The translations under genes and the position numbers were made by a program. A stretch of 33,238 nt of DNA from Streptomyces sp. NRRL S-87 (GTDB lineage Bacteria > Actinomycetota > Actinomycetes > Streptomycetales > Streptomycetaceae). The stretch lies in contig NZ_JOGB01000073.1 in NCBI RefSeq assembly GCF_000719335.1, positions 1 through 33,238 on the forward strand, given 5' to 3'. Shown here piece after piece: positions 1-9,030 of this stretch. The first letter of the stretch is position 1. The number at the start of each line of letters is the position of its first letter. The notes beneath the pieces are model-generated. The model worked only from the letters and a program-made list of their open reading frames with translations. It did no database searches and was not told the DNA's origin.

Positions 1-1
1 C

Positions 2-508
2 TTCGACATCGACGCCAACGGCATCATGCACGTGACCGCGAAGGACCTGGGCACGGGCAAGGAGCAGAAGATGACCGTCACCGGCGGCTCCTCGCTGCCC
101 CGGCAGGACATCGACCGGATGGTCCGCGAGGCCGAGCAGCACGCCGAGGAGGACCGCCGCCGCAAGGAGGCCGCCGAGACCCGCAACCACGCCGAGCAGC
201 TCGCCTACTCGACGGAGAAGATCCTGGCCGACAACCAGGACAAGATCCCCGCCGACGTACGCAGCGACGTGCAGGGCGCGATCGCCGAAGTGCGCGAGAA
301 GCTCGAGGGCGAGGACACGGCGGCGCTCCGCGCCAGCACCGACAACCTCGCCCGGCTCAGCCAGCGGGTCGGCGAGGCTCTGTACGCGCGGCAGCCCGAT
401 GACCAGGCAGCCTCCGGGCCTACCGACGCCGGGCGAGCACCACAGGACGACGAGGTGGTCGACGCCGAGATCGTCGACGACGACCACACCGGTCGAAGCG
501 CCGCCTGA
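2..508 (+). CDS. dnaK: Molecular chaperone DnaK (Hsp70), C-terminal part
   Basis: The reading frame is open from the window edge, so the ATPase domain lies upstream. The visible start ([15 protein letters not shown]) is the end of the Hsp70 substrate-binding beta-sandwich. It is followed by [13 protein letters not shown] and a long charged helical stretch, the lid subdomain. The tail ends in the acidic Hsp70 motif [13 protein letters not shown] plus a short extension. Hsp70 uses ATP to bind and release unfolded cytoplasmic proteins. No grpE, dnaJ or hspR follows: the next gene is a phosphatase and a GC-rich hairpin lies 12 bases after the stop. I therefore infer a stand-alone DnaK paralogue or the last gene of its operon. 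Family assignment is firm; which paralogue it is cannot be decided from this fragment. Confidence 0.95.
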   Translation, partial: FDIDANGIMHVTAKDLGTGKEQKMTVTGGSSLPRQDIDRMVREAEQHAEEDRRRKEAAETRNHAEQLAYSTEKILADNQDKIPADVRSDVQGAIAEVREKLEGEDTAALRASTDNLARLSQRVGEALYARQPDDQAASGPTDAGRAPQDDEVVDAEIVDDDHTGRSAA

Positions 509-519
509 GCACCTGAGTC

Positions 520-546
520 CGGCGGGCGGGGCGCATCCGCCCGCCG
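520..546 (+). terminator. GC-rich hairpin after dnaK
   Basis: Perfect 10-bp inverted repeat CGGCGGGCGG / CCGCCCGCCG with a 7-base loop, 12 bases past the dnaK stop. The stem can extend outward by one to three further pairs. No T-tract follows, as is usual for high-GC actinomycetes. It probably ends dnaK transcription before the phosphatase gene. Confidence 0.55.
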
Positions 547-705
547 GGCCGCTCCCGAGGGGACGACGTCCGGCCCGTGCCGGTGCCCGGGCCGGCGACC
601 GTGCGGGATGCGACACAGCGGGTACCCGCCTGCCGTGGCGTCGGAGGACTGGCGGGCGGCGCAGCCTTCCAGGCCGCCGGCAGTCAGGTGACGGAGGTGG
701 TGGCC

Positions 706-2754
706 ATGGCGCGTCGGCTGGGCCCGACGGATGCCGCGATGGCGGCGGGCGGGCTTCTGGACGTCCTCGGAGTGGCGGCCGTCGTGCTCGATGAGCGCGG
801 CGACATCGCCTTGTGGAGCCCGCCCGCCGAGGCCCTGTTCGGCTACACCTGCGAGGAGGTTCTGGGCCACGAGGCCGCGAGCCTGCTGGTGGAGGACGGG
901 CGCCGCGAACAGGTCGAGGAGGCCTTCAGCCGGGTGATGGCCGGCGAGGGCACGTGGGCCGGCGCGTTTCCCGTCCGGCACAAGGACGGCCATTCGATGC
1001 TGGTGGAGTTCCGCAACACCCGCCTCCAAGCCGCCTCCGGCAGTTGGTACGCCCTGGGCATCGCCTCGCCACGCGAGACCGTGCAGCGCCTGGAGCGCGA
1101 TCTGGCCTTGGCGGCGCGGATGGTCGACCAGGCACCGATCGGCCTCGCGGTGCTGGACGCGGACCTGCGCTACGTGCTGGTCAACCCCGCACTGGAGAAG
1201 ATCAACGGCGTGACGGCCGCCGGCCACCTCGGCCGCACCCCGCACGAGGTCCTGCCGCACCTGGACGTCGCGCCGATCGAGGACCGGATGCGGCAGGTGC
1301 TGACCACCGGCCGGCCGGTGCTCGAGGAGTCCACCGTCGGCCACATGCCGCACGACAACCGGGCCCACGCCTGGACCTCGTCGTTCTACCGCCTGGAGGA
1401 CCAGGCGCACCGGGTGACGGGACTGGCGGTCTCCGTCATCGACGTCACCGAGTCCTACGAGCAGTCCCTCGCCGCCGCGCGGGCACGGCGGCGTCTGTCG
1501 CTGATCGCCGACGCCTCGATCCGGGTCGGCACCACCCTCGACCTGCCCACCACCGCCCGCGAGCTCGCCGAGGTGACCGTGCCCGAAGTCGCCGACATCG
1601 CCGCCGTCGACCTTCTGGACGCCGCCCTGCCCGGCGCGACGACCCGTGCGGACGAGGGGCCCGCACAGTTCCGGGCGATGGCGATCAAAGCCGCCCGCCC
1701 CACCGTGGCCACCGCCGCCGCCGACCCCATCGGCCAGGTCACCCGCTACCACCCCAACCGCCTGGTCACCCAGGCCGCCGTCGGCGGCCGTCCCGTCCTC
1801 CTCCCCCACGTCACCGCCGCCGACCTCGAACGGATCGCCCGCGACGAGGACGCCGCCCGCCTCCTCGCCGAAGCCGGCGTCCACTCCTACCTGGCCGTCC
1901 CCCTGATCGCCCGCGGCCGCGTCCTGGGCGCGCTCGACCTCAAACGCACCCACACCCCCGCCCCCTTCGACCAGGACGACGTGCTGCTCGCCACCGAACT
2001 CGCCGCGCGCGCCGCGGTGGCCATCGACAACGCCCGCTGGTACCAGCACCAGCGCCAGGCCACCCTCGCCCTGCAACGCCACCTCCTGCCGGCCCAGCAC
2101 GCCCCCGACCCGCCAGGTCTGGCCATCGCCCACCGCTACCAGCCGGCCAGCGCGACCGACGAGACCGGCGGTGACTGGTTCGACACCATCCCCGTCGACG
2201 GCACAGGCACCCTGCTCGTCGTCGGCGACGTCATGGGCTCCGGCATCAACGCGGCCGCCACCATGGGCCAACTCCGCACCACCACACGGGCTCTCGCCCG
2301 CCTCACCGCCGACCCCGCCGAGCTCCTCACCCACCTCGACGCCACCATCCAGGACCTCGGCGACGCCATGGCCACCTGCCTCATCGCCCTCTACGACCCC
2401 GTCGGCCGCTGCTGCCACCTCGCCTCCGCAGGCCACCCCCCACCCGTCCTCGTCCGCCCCGGCCATACCCCTCGCCCTGTCGCTCTCGACCCGGGCCCGC
2501 CCCTGGGCGCAGGCCACCTACCCTTCCCCACCCACACCTTCCCCCTGCGCACCGGCGACGACCTCGTCCTCTACACCGACGGCCTCATCGAAGTCCGCGA
2601 CCAGGACATCGACCAACGCCTCCAGACCCTCACCGACCTCCTCGCAGGCCCCCGCCGCCCCCTGGAAGACACCTGCGACCTCCTGCTCACCGCCCTGCTC
2701 CGCCCCGACCACCAGGACGACGTCGCCCTGCTCGTCGCCCGCGCCCTACCCTGA
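706..2754 (+). CDS. PAS-PAS-GAF-PP2C (SpoIIE-type) serine/threonine phosphatase
   Basis: About 682 residues. Order: PAS-like segment (about 15-130), second PAS (about 135-255, with APIGLAVLDADLRYVLVNPA), GAF (about 265-445, ending ELAARAAVAIDNARWYQ), and a C-terminal SpoIIE/PP2C_SIG domain (about 465-680). Metal-binding aspartates are visible in GGDWFD, GDVMGSG, LYTDGL and DDVALLV, so it should be active. Such proteins dephosphorylate STAS anti-sigma antagonists in response to signals sensed by PAS and GAF. The ATG at 706 was chosen because GGAGGTGG precedes it; the frame is open upstream to a GTG at 577 but without a comparable ribosome site. No HATPase anti-sigma domain is fused or adjacent. 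A STAS protein lies at 32071-32418, but pairing with it is speculative. Confidence 0.93.
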   Translation: MARRLGPTDAAMAAGGLLDVLGVAAVVLDERGDIALWSPPAEALFGYTCEEVLGHEAASLLVEDGRREQVEEAFSRVMAGEGTWAGAFPVRHKDGHSMLVEFRNTRLQAASGSWYALGIASPRETVQRLERDLALAARMVDQAPIGLAVLDADLRYVLVNPALEKINGVTAAGHLGRTPHEVLPHLDVAPIEDRMRQVLTTGRPVLEESTVGHMPHDNRAHAWTSSFYRLEDQAHRVTGLAVSVIDVTESYEQSLAAARARRRLSLIADASIRVGTTLDLPTTARELAEVTVPEVADIAAVDLLDAALPGATTRADEGPAQFRAMAIKAARPTVATAAADPIGQVTRYHPNRLVTQAAVGGRPVLLPHVTAADLERIARDEDAARLLAEAGVHSYLAVPLIARGRVLGALDLKRTHTPAPFDQDDVLLATELAARAAVAIDNARWYQHQRQATLALQRHLLPAQHAPDPPGLAIAHRYQPASATDETGGDWFDTIPVDGTGTLLVVGDVMGSGINAAATMGQLRTTTRALARLTADPAELLTHLDATIQDLGDAMATCLIALYDPVGRCCHLASAGHPPPVLVRPGHTPRPVALDPGPPLGAGHLPFPTHTFPLRTGDDLVLYTDGLIEVRDQDIDQRLQTLTDLLAGPRRPLEDTCDLLLTALLRPDHQDDVALLVARALP

Positions 2755-2764
2755 CCACCCGCGT

Positions 2765-2780
2765 CGGCTGCGGTCAGCCG
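2765..2780. terminator. Small hairpin between convergent genes
   Basis: CGGCTG and CAGCCG form a 6-bp stem with a 4-base loop in the 19-base gap between the phosphatase and the ligase, overlapping the ligase stop codon. It could act in both directions, but the stem is short. Confidence 0.3.
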
Positions 2781-3799
2781 GTCGCCGAGGACGGCCGCGT
2801 GCCGAAGGGTGGGACGTGCTCGACGGTCTCGTCCAGGCGCAGGCGTTGGAAGCGGACCGGGTGCCGGAACACGCCCCCGTCCACCGCCCGGTCTGCGCTG
2901 ACCTCCGCCACCACCTCCGGGCGCACCAGTGTGGTGTCCAGGACCTCGTGGCTGCCCCAGGCGGAGGCGAACCGCACTCCGGTCCAGGGGTGCCCGGGGT
3001 CGGCTGCCGTCAGGTGCTCGGCCACCTGCCGGGCCGCGTGCGGGCGCAGCGGGACCGTACGGCCGACGGCATGCAGCCGGCCGGCGTCGTCGTAGCGGCC
3101 CAGGACGAGGACCCCCGGGCGGGAGAGCGTGCCGGTGACGGCGCCGATGACCGCTTCCGTGGTGTCGCGGCGGCGGATCTTGGTCCAGCCGCGATGTCCG
3201 GGCAGGTACCGGGTGTCCAGGCCCTTGACCACGATGCCCTCGACACCGGACAGGTCGGTCCACAGCTCGAACCACTGCCGTGCCTTCGCCAGATCCGTCG
3301 TCATCGGACACAACGTCCACGGGGCGGTCAGGGCGTGGTCGGCGAAGAGGGCTTCGAGACGGGCGCGGCGGTCGGCGTACGGCAGGGCCAGCAGCTCCGC
3401 GCCGTCCTGCTGCAGCACGTCGAACGCGACGAAGTTCGCCGGCAGGGTCGCGCTGAGGGCGGCACCGCTGCGTGCGTCGCCGGCGGCCCGGCGCTGCAAC
3501 CCCTCGAACGAGAGCTGGTGCCGAGCGGCGTCCCAGACGAGGAGCTCGCCATCGAGGACCAGGCCGGCGGGCAGCTGCCGCTCCGCGGCTGCGACCAGTT
3601 CCGGCCAGCGCTCCTGAACCAGCAGTCCGCGGCGCGTCTGCACCAGCACGCCGCCGCCCGACCCGGCCCCGGTGAACACGATCGCGCGGTGCCCGTCGAA
3701 CTTCTGCTCGTACGCCACCCCCGACCGCACCAGGACCCCGGCAGGGACCGACTCGGCGGCCTGCGCCAGCATCGGCTCGACCGGCGGTTCGATGGCCAT
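2774..3799 (-). CDS. ATP-dependent DNA ligase (LigC/LigD-ligase type)
   Basis: About 341 residues, the size of a minimal actinobacterial ATP-dependent ligase. The nucleotidyltransferase motif I is YEQKFDGHRA with Lys33 as the adenylated residue. LDGELLVWD (motif III), EGIVVKGLDTRYLPG (motif IV) and GWTKIRRRD (motif V) follow, then an OB-fold-like C-terminal part. It should seal nicks in DNA during repair, using ATP. No Ku, polymerase or nuclease domain is fused or adjacent, so it is a stand-alone LigC-like enzyme rather than LigD. The start at 3799 is preceded by GGGAGGAGG at good spacing; a GTG lies two codons upstream. The longer open frame to 3973 lacks a ribosome site and homologous-looking sequence. 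Confidence 0.9.
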   Translation of the reverse strand: MAIEPPVEPMLAQAAESVPAGVLVRSGVAYEQKFDGHRAIVFTGAGSGGGVLVQTRRGLLVQERWPELVAAAERQLPAGLVLDGELLVWDAARHQLSFEGLQRRAAGDARSGAALSATLPANFVAFDVLQQDGAELLALPYADRRARLEALFADHALTAPWTLCPMTTDLAKARQWFELWTDLSGVEGIVVKGLDTRYLPGHRGWTKIRRRDTTEAVIGAVTGTLSRPGVLVLGRYDDAGRLHAVGRTVPLRPHAARQVAEHLTAADPGHPWTGVRFASAWGSHEVLDTTLVRPEVVAEVSADRAVDGGVFRHPVRFQRLRLDETVEHVPPFGTRPSSATG

Positions 3800-4128
3800 G
3801 ACCACGCCTCCTCCCAGCGCCGCCGGCTCCCTCTGCCGGACGGCCTTCTCGGCCTCGTCCGCTCCACGGATCGGCCGCCGGGAGGGAGGGCCGAGCGACT
3901 GCGGTGCCGCGGAGCCGGATGGTTCGCAGAGCGGACACCCGCCCGAGCAGCGCCCGCACCGCGCCTGCCCCACCGCCCGGGACCGAACCCCCGGCGCCCC
4001 AAGCCTCTCCCGTGAAGGCAGGTGTGCCGGCCGGCCGGGGAAGGTGTCCTGGACACCCGGTCGAGGTCCTGGCCGGGAGTCCGCGGCAGTTCCTGCCGGT
4101 TGGCCCTTGCTCCGGTCCGCCGACCGGT
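3800..4128. other. Gene-free stretch upstream of the ligase
   Basis: This 329-base stretch lies between the ligase start and the tetR stop. Open frames crossing it have biased Arg/Pro/Ser composition and no ribosome sites, so I call no gene. It holds a 15-bp palindrome at 4043-4057 and presumably the ligase promoter, which I cannot place. Confidence 0.5.
4043..4057. repeat. 15-bp palindrome resembling reversed TetR half-sites
   Basis: GGTGTCC-T-GGACACC is a perfect inverted repeat with a 1-base centre, 72 bases beyond the tetR stop and 244 bases upstream of the ligase start. The half-sites TGTCC and GGACA also build the operators at 4711-4769 but in the opposite order. Too tight for a stable hairpin, so protein binding is more likely than termination. 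Role unknown. Confidence 0.35.
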
Positions 4129-4689
4129 TCAGGTGACCGGTAGCACGCTCGCCAGCCGCCCCAGTGCCGCCTTGATCCGGTCCGGCGTCACCCCCTGGGC
4201 CCGCTGCTGGAGGAAGACCTCAGGTGCCAGCGGCGCGAGCAAGCTGTCCACCAGGGCCTCCGGGTCCGCGGCGCGGGATTCGCGCAGCAGGACGAGGACA
4301 TGGGCACGCCAAAAGCCGTACGCCCCGACAGTGAAGCGCTTCTGACCGGTCTCGGCGCCCAGCACCAGGTGGCCGTGGGCGTCCAGAAGGTCGACCAGCG
4401 CGGCGTAGAACGCGGTGAGCCGCTCGATCGGCGGCGCACCGGGGCCCAGTGGAGGAGCGCCGTGCAACAGCTCTTCCTGCAGGCGGCGTTCGTGCTCGTC
4501 AAGGAGGGCGGCCGCGACGGACGCGACGTCCGGATAGCGGCGGTAGAGCGTGCCGCGGCCGATGTCTGCCGCCCGGGCGATGTCCTCCATCGTGACCGAC
4601 CGCGGATCGCCGGCGGCGAACAGCTCTGCGGCGGCGGAGAGCACCTTGGCCCGGTTGCGGGCCGCGTCCGCACGTTCCCTCGTCTCCAT
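4129..4689 (-). CDS. TetR-family repressor of the azoreductase/SMR operon
   Basis: About 186 residues. An N-terminal TetR helix-turn-helix is clear: AELFAAGDPRSVTMEDIARAADIGRGTLYRRYPD (quoted as AELFAAGDPRSVTMEDI then ARAADIGRGTLYRRYPD), near residues 20-60. The rest is a ligand-binding helical domain. It diverges from azoR-sugE, and two near-identical 21-bp inverted repeats lie in the gap, so it very probably represses both directions until it binds an inducer. The start at 4689 (METRERADAARNR) was chosen because the longer frame to 4758 would read through both operators. A TAGGCT hexamer ends 8 bases before this ATG and there is no ribosome site, so the mRNA may be leaderless. The inducer is unknown; a cationic or quinone-like toxicant would suit the targets. 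Confidence 0.9.
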   Translation of the reverse strand: METRERADAARNRAKVLSAAAELFAAGDPRSVTMEDIARAADIGRGTLYRRYPDVASVAAALLDEHERRLQEELLHGAPPLGPGAPPIERLTAFYAALVDLLDAHGHLVLGAETGQKRFTVGAYGFWRAHVLVLLRESRAADPEALVDSLLAPLAPEVFLQQRAQGVTPDRIKAALGRLASVLPVT

Positions 4690-4697
4690 GGCACCGC

Positions 4698-4703
4698 AGC
4701 CTA
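4698..4703 (-). promoter_or_regulatory. Candidate -10 (TAGGCT) for leaderless tetR
   Basis: On the minus strand TAGGCT lies 8 bases before the tetR ATG, which would place transcription start at or next to the A of the ATG. The operator at 4711-4731 covers the expected -35 area, consistent with autorepression. Confidence 0.35.
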
Positions 4704-4710
4704 CCGGAAT

Positions 4711-4731
4711 AACTGGACACCCTGTCCGGTT
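4711..4731. promoter_or_regulatory. TetR operator, tetR-proximal copy
   Basis: A 21-bp imperfect palindrome with core GGACA-ccc-TGTCC and flanks AACT/CGGTT, starting 22 bases upstream of the tetR start. It matches the copy at 4749-4769 in 20 of 21 positions. Confidence 0.65.
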
Positions 4732-4748
4732 GCGGCTTCGTCGGATAT

Positions 4749-4769
4749 AACTGGACACCGTGTCCGGTT
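4749..4769. promoter_or_regulatory. TetR operator, azoR-proximal copy
   Basis: A 21-bp palindrome with core GGACA-ccg-TGTCC, ending 32 bases upstream of the azoR start. Centre-to-centre distance from the other copy is 38 bp. Two strong copies in a divergent gap are classic for a TetR regulator controlling itself and its neighbour. Confidence 0.65.
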
Positions 4770-4801
4770 ACCTTGCCGGCCGTTACCGAGGGGGCTCCGC
4801 C

Positions 4802-5455
4802 ATGACCACGCTGCTGCACCTCGACGCCAGCGCCCGCCGCCAGTCCTTCAGCCGAGAGGTGGGTGACGCCGTGGCCGCCGGCTGGCGCGCGTCCCACCCC
4901 GCCGGCACCTACGTCCACCGCGACCTCGGCAGGAACCCCGTCCCGCAGATCGGCGAGGCGTGGACCGAGCTGTGCGACCACGTCCTCGCGCACGGGATCA
5001 CCGACCCCGCCCGCTACCGGACAGCGGTGCGTACGTCCGCACAGGAGGCCGCCTGGGCTGTCGTCGAGCCGCTGCTGTCCGAACTCATCGCCGCCGACGT
5101 GGTGTTGATCGCCACGCCGATGTACAACTACTCGGTCCCCGCGTCCCTGAAGGCCTGGATCGACCAGGTCACCTTCCCGCGCATGTCCCTGGCCGGACGG
5201 CGGTTCGTCGTGGCGTACGCCCGCGGCGGGGCGTACGGCCCGGGCACCCCGCGCCACCCGTACGACCACCAGGAGCGCTACCTGCGCGACTTCTTCGCCG
5301 GACACTTCGCCGTGCCGGAGGAGGCCATGACCTTCCTCGGCACCGAACTGGTCAACGCCCTCACCGATCCCGCCCTCGCCGCCCGGCGAGGGGAGCACGG
5401 CGCGTCCCGCGCGGCCGCGCTGGAGGCCGCCCGCACGACGGGAGGGTCCCTGTGA
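4802..5455 (+). CDS. azoR: FMN-dependent NADH:azo/quinone oxidoreductase
   Basis: About 217 residues, a flavodoxin-like fold. The N-terminus TTLLHLDASARRQSFSRE is the FMN phosphate loop, and IATPMYNYSVPASLKAWID is the hallmark AzoR/NQO flavin-binding segment. VVAYARGGAYGPG follows. Enzymes of this family pass two electrons from NADH to azo dyes and, physiologically, to quinones and other electrophiles in the cytoplasm. The ATG at 4802 has GAGGGGG upstream; the frame opens at 4760 but that would start within the operator. The stop overlaps the start of the exporter gene, so the two are co-translated. Probably induced by release of the TetR repressor. Confidence 0.92.
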   Translation: MTTLLHLDASARRQSFSREVGDAVAAGWRASHPAGTYVHRDLGRNPVPQIGEAWTELCDHVLAHGITDPARYRTAVRTSAQEAAWAVVEPLLSELIAADVVLIATPMYNYSVPASLKAWIDQVTFPRMSLAGRRFVVAYARGGAYGPGTPRHPYDHQERYLRDFFAGHFAVPEEAMTFLGTELVNALTDPALAARRGEHGASRAAALEAARTTGGSL

Positions 5456-5775
5456 ACTGGCTCCTCCTCGTCGCTGCCGGCGCGGTGGAGGTGGCCTGGT
5501 CGCAGAGCATCAAACCGACGGCCGGGTTCACCCGCCCGCTGCCCACGCTGCTCTGCTTCGCGCTCGCCGCCGTCGCCGTCTACCTGTTGTCCCTGGCGAT
5601 GCAGGGCCTGCCGGTCGGCACGGCCTACACCGTCTTCACCGGGATCGGCGCGGCCGGCGCCGTCACCCTGGGCGTCGTGGTCCACAAGGACCCGGTGTCC
5701 CCGGGCCGCCTCCTCGCCCTCGCCCTGATCGTCGGCGGCGTGGCCCTGTCCCACGCGACCGCGCCGGCCGAGTGA
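5452..5775 (+). CDS. SMR-family exporter, SugE/Gdx type
   Basis: About 107 residues with four hydrophobic segments, the exact size and topology of small multidrug resistance proteins, which work as dual-topology dimers in the membrane. Glu13 in AAGAVEVAWS is the essential proton/substrate-binding glutamate. The segments GFTRPLPTL and LPVGTAYTVFTGIGAAGAV match SugE/Gdx more closely than EmrE. Gdx proteins export guanidinium in exchange for protons; SugE relatives also handle some quaternary ammonium compounds. The GTG start overlaps the azoR stop in a GTGA, so translation is coupled. Whether the substrate is guanidinium or a toxic cation cannot be decided here. No guanidine riboswitch was recognised; control appears to be by TetR. 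Confidence 0.9.
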   Translation: MNWLLLVAAGAVEVAWSQSIKPTAGFTRPLPTLLCFALAAVAVYLLSLAMQGLPVGTAYTVFTGIGAAGAVTLGVVVHKDPVSPGRLLALALIVGGVALSHATAPAE

Positions 5776-6145
5776 GGAGCCCCGGCACCGGCCCGGCCGC
5801 CGCGGCCGAACCGCCCGGCGAGGACGGACCGGTACCGTTTCGTGGGCTCGGGCAGTTCTTCCCCCCGCGCACGCGCAGCGCGGCAGGCCCCGGCACGGCT
5901 CCCACGGCCTGGACCGGCATCGGCGCGGTCCTCCGTCCGAGGGACAGGGCGGGCCCGCTGGAACGCTCCGGGGCCGCGCCGCCCACGGGCCCGCCCGGCT
6001 CCTGCTCGTGCGTGCACGGGACGGCGCGCTCCGTCGGCTTCGGCCGGCCGTCAGCGCGGAGCATCATGGGGCCGCGGGGGTTTGTAGTCTCGCCGTCGGC
6101 GCGGCCGGTCCGACGGCCGCGGGTGAGCTGGAAGCGAAGGCAAGG
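5776..6145. other. Gene-free stretch
   Basis: This 370-base stretch separates the exporter from the Sua5 gene. All open frames across it look like composition shadows (runs of Arg, Pro, Gly, Ala) and none has a ribosome site. It should contain the exporter terminator and the promoter of the Sua5 gene, but I see no clear hairpin or -10/-35 pair. Confidence 0.45.
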
Positions 6146-7129
6146 ATGAGCGTGACGGCAACGAACAGCGACATCGAGAGGGCAGCCGACGTGCTGCGGG
6201 CCGGGGGTCTGGTGGCCCTGCCGACCGAGACGGTCTACGGTCTGGGGGCCGACGCCGAGGACCCCACTGCCGTCGCGCGGATCTTCCAGGTCAAGGGCCG
6301 GCCCCCGTCGCACCCGCTGATCGTCCACATCGGTGCTGCGCACCAGCTGGACGACTGGGTCGAGGAGGTGCCCGCGACGGCGCGCCTGCTGGCCGAGCAC
6401 TTCTGGCCGGGGCCGCTGACCCTGGTTCTGCGGCGGGGCCCCCGCGTGCCGCTGGAGGCGACGGGCGGGCTGGAGACGGTGGCCGTGCGCGTGCCCGACC
6501 ATCCCGTGGCCCTCGCGCTGCTGTCGGCCTTCGGCGGCGGCGTCACGGCGCCGTCCGCCAACCGCTTCGGCTCGGTCAGCCCCACGACCGCCGGCCACGT
6601 CCGGGCCGAGCTGGGTGACGCGGTCGACTTCGTGCTGGACGGCGGCTCCTGCCAGGTCGGCGTCGAGTCGACCATCGTGGACGTCACGGGCGGGGCACCG
6701 GCCATCCTGCGGCCCGGGGGCGTGACCCGCGAAGACCTCGAGGCGGTGCTGGGGAGCCCGGTCGGGGTACCCGCCTCCAGCGGCGTCCGGGTGCCGGGCC
6801 AGCACCCTTCCCACTACGCGCCGCACGCGAGGGTGGTCCTCGTCGAGCCGGAGCGGGTCGTCGCCGAGGCCGAGCTCGCCCAGGAACAGGGGCACCGGGT
6901 GGGCGTCTTCCTGCCGGCGTCCTTCTCCGGCACCGAGGTGAAGGCGCACGCCGTGGTGCCCCTGCCGGGCGCGTTGGAGGCGTACGCGCAGGGGCTGTAC
7001 GGGTACCTGCGTGAGCTCGACCAGCAGGGCTGCGACGTCATCGTCGCCTCCCTGCCCGCGGAGGAGGGGCTGGGGCTGGCGATCGCCAACCGGCTCCGCC
7101 GGGCTGCGGGGCCCCGCGGCGTCGCGTAG
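6146..7129 (+). CDS. L-threonylcarbamoyladenylate synthase, Sua5 type
   Basis: About 327 residues. An N-terminal YrdC domain (about 1-205) carries GGLVALPTETVYGLG, KGRPPSHPL and the substrate loop around APSANRFGSVSPTT. A C-terminal Sua5 domain follows after the linker containing GQHPSHYAPHARVV. It makes threonylcarbamoyl-AMP from threonine, bicarbonate and ATP, the first step of the universal t6A37 modification of ANN-decoding tRNAs. The length separates Sua5 from the shorter TsaC form. The ATG at 6146 has GAAGGCAAGG just upstream. Many Streptomyces carry more than one YrdC-family protein, so this may not be the only copy. The next gene, carbonic anhydrase, is convergent; a bicarbonate link is suggestive but not evidence of joint function. 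Confidence 0.93.
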   Translation: MSVTATNSDIERAADVLRAGGLVALPTETVYGLGADAEDPTAVARIFQVKGRPPSHPLIVHIGAAHQLDDWVEEVPATARLLAEHFWPGPLTLVLRRGPRVPLEATGGLETVAVRVPDHPVALALLSAFGGGVTAPSANRFGSVSPTTAGHVRAELGDAVDFVLDGGSCQVGVESTIVDVTGGAPAILRPGGVTREDLEAVLGSPVGVPASSGVRVPGQHPSHYAPHARVVLVEPERVVAEAELAQEQGHRVGVFLPASFSGTEVKAHAVVPLPGALEAYAQGLYGYLRELDQQGCDVIVASLPAEEGLGLAIANRLRRAAGPRGVA

Positions 7130-7147
7130 GGGCCCCGGCCGGGGTGG

Positions 7148-7786
7148 TCAGGAGGCGGTGGCCGCCGCTTCGAGACCACGGGTGGTCACGAGCTGGGCGC
7201 TGCCGTCGGCCAGGCGGTAGGACATCCCGACCACGCCGAGGCGGCCGGCGGCCACGGCATCGGCCAGGACTCGGGAGCGCTCCAGCAGCAGGTCCACGGT
7301 CTGCTCGATGTGCTCGGCCAGGATCTCCTCGGCGCTCTCGCGGCCGGCGGCGCGGGCGGCCAGCACGCTCGGGGTCACCCGTTCGACCACGTCCCGGACG
7401 AAGCCGCCCGGCGTCTGGCCGTCCGTGAGGGCGGAGCAGGCCGCGGCGACCGCGCCGCACGAGTCGTGGCCCAGGACGACGACCAGCGGCGCGTTCAGCA
7501 CGCTCACGCCGAACTCGATGGAACCCAGGACCTCGGTACCGGCGACGTGCCCGGCGGTGCGGACCACGAACAGGTCGCCCAGACCGCGATCGAAAATGAT
7601 CTCGGCGGCCAGACGGGAGTCGGAGCAGCCGAACAGTACGGCGAACGGCCGCTGGGACGGCGCGGTCTCGGTACGGCGGACGGCGTCCTGGTTCGGGTGC
7701 TCAGGACTGCCTGCGACGAATCGCCGGTTACCGGATATCAGCAGGTCGAAAGCGTCACGGGGCGTCGGAGTCTGGATCTCGCTCAT
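7148..7786 (-). CDS. Beta-class carbonic anhydrase
   Basis: About 212 residues. Zinc ligands are visible: Cys54, Asp56 and Arg58 in FGCSDSR, then His107 and Cys110 in LGHDSCGAV, exactly the C-x-D-x-R / H-x-x-C pattern of beta carbonic anhydrases. It interconverts CO2 and bicarbonate in the cytoplasm. No signal peptide or fused transporter is present. The start MSEIQTPTPRDAF is well placed for the family. There is no ribosome site, but TAGGCT lies 7 bases upstream, so the gene is probably translated from a leaderless transcript. It converges on the Sua5 gene with an 18-base gap. Confidence 0.94.
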   Translation of the reverse strand: MSEIQTPTPRDAFDLLISGNRRFVAGSPEHPNQDAVRRTETAPSQRPFAVLFGCSDSRLAAEIIFDRGLGDLFVVRTAGHVAGTEVLGSIEFGVSVLNAPLVVVLGHDSCGAVAAACSALTDGQTPGGFVRDVVERVTPSVLAARAAGRESAEEILAEHIEQTVDLLLERSRVLADAVAAGRLGVVGMSYRLADGSAQLVTTRGLEAAATAS

Positions 7787-7793
7787 GGCTGGC

Positions 7794-7799
7794 AGCCTA
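7794..7799 (-). promoter_or_regulatory. Candidate -10 (TAGGCT) for leaderless carbonic anhydrase mRNA
   Basis: On the minus strand TAGGCT is followed by 7 bases and then the ATG, putting transcription start at about the first base of the gene. No Shine-Dalgarno sequence fits between them. No convincing -35 element is seen. Confidence 0.4.
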
Positions 7800-7923
7800 C
7801 GAGGCGGCACCGTTCCCCGCACCGCCTGGTCCCGGTGCCACGTCGCCGGCGAGCACCGGCGCCGCCCGTTGCGCGTGCGACAGCAGGCCGCCCCGGCCGA
7901 CGGCGGCAACGGGCCGGAGGGCG

Positions 7924-8967
<1,044 letters not shown>

Positions 8968-9030
8968 GACGGACTCCTCCCATGCGCGGTAATGGAACCG
9001 CAGACCCTTTAGAGTGACCCCCAACGTAGC

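Noticed and set aside
205..2517. 770-codon open frame on the minus strand opposite dnaK and the phosphatase
   Set aside because: It is low-complexity (Gly/Val/Ala/Asp-rich) without any recognisable domain, and runs antisense to two clear genes. It is a by-product of high GC content.
2171..4015. 614-codon plus-strand frame over the phosphatase and ligase
   Set aside because: Composition changes along it (Pro/Ser/Thr-rich, then unrelated), and it is antisense to a well-supported ligase.
5776..6145. Plus- and minus-strand open frames in the gap before the Sua5 gene
   Set aside because: No ribosome site, strong compositional bias and no recognisable protein pattern.
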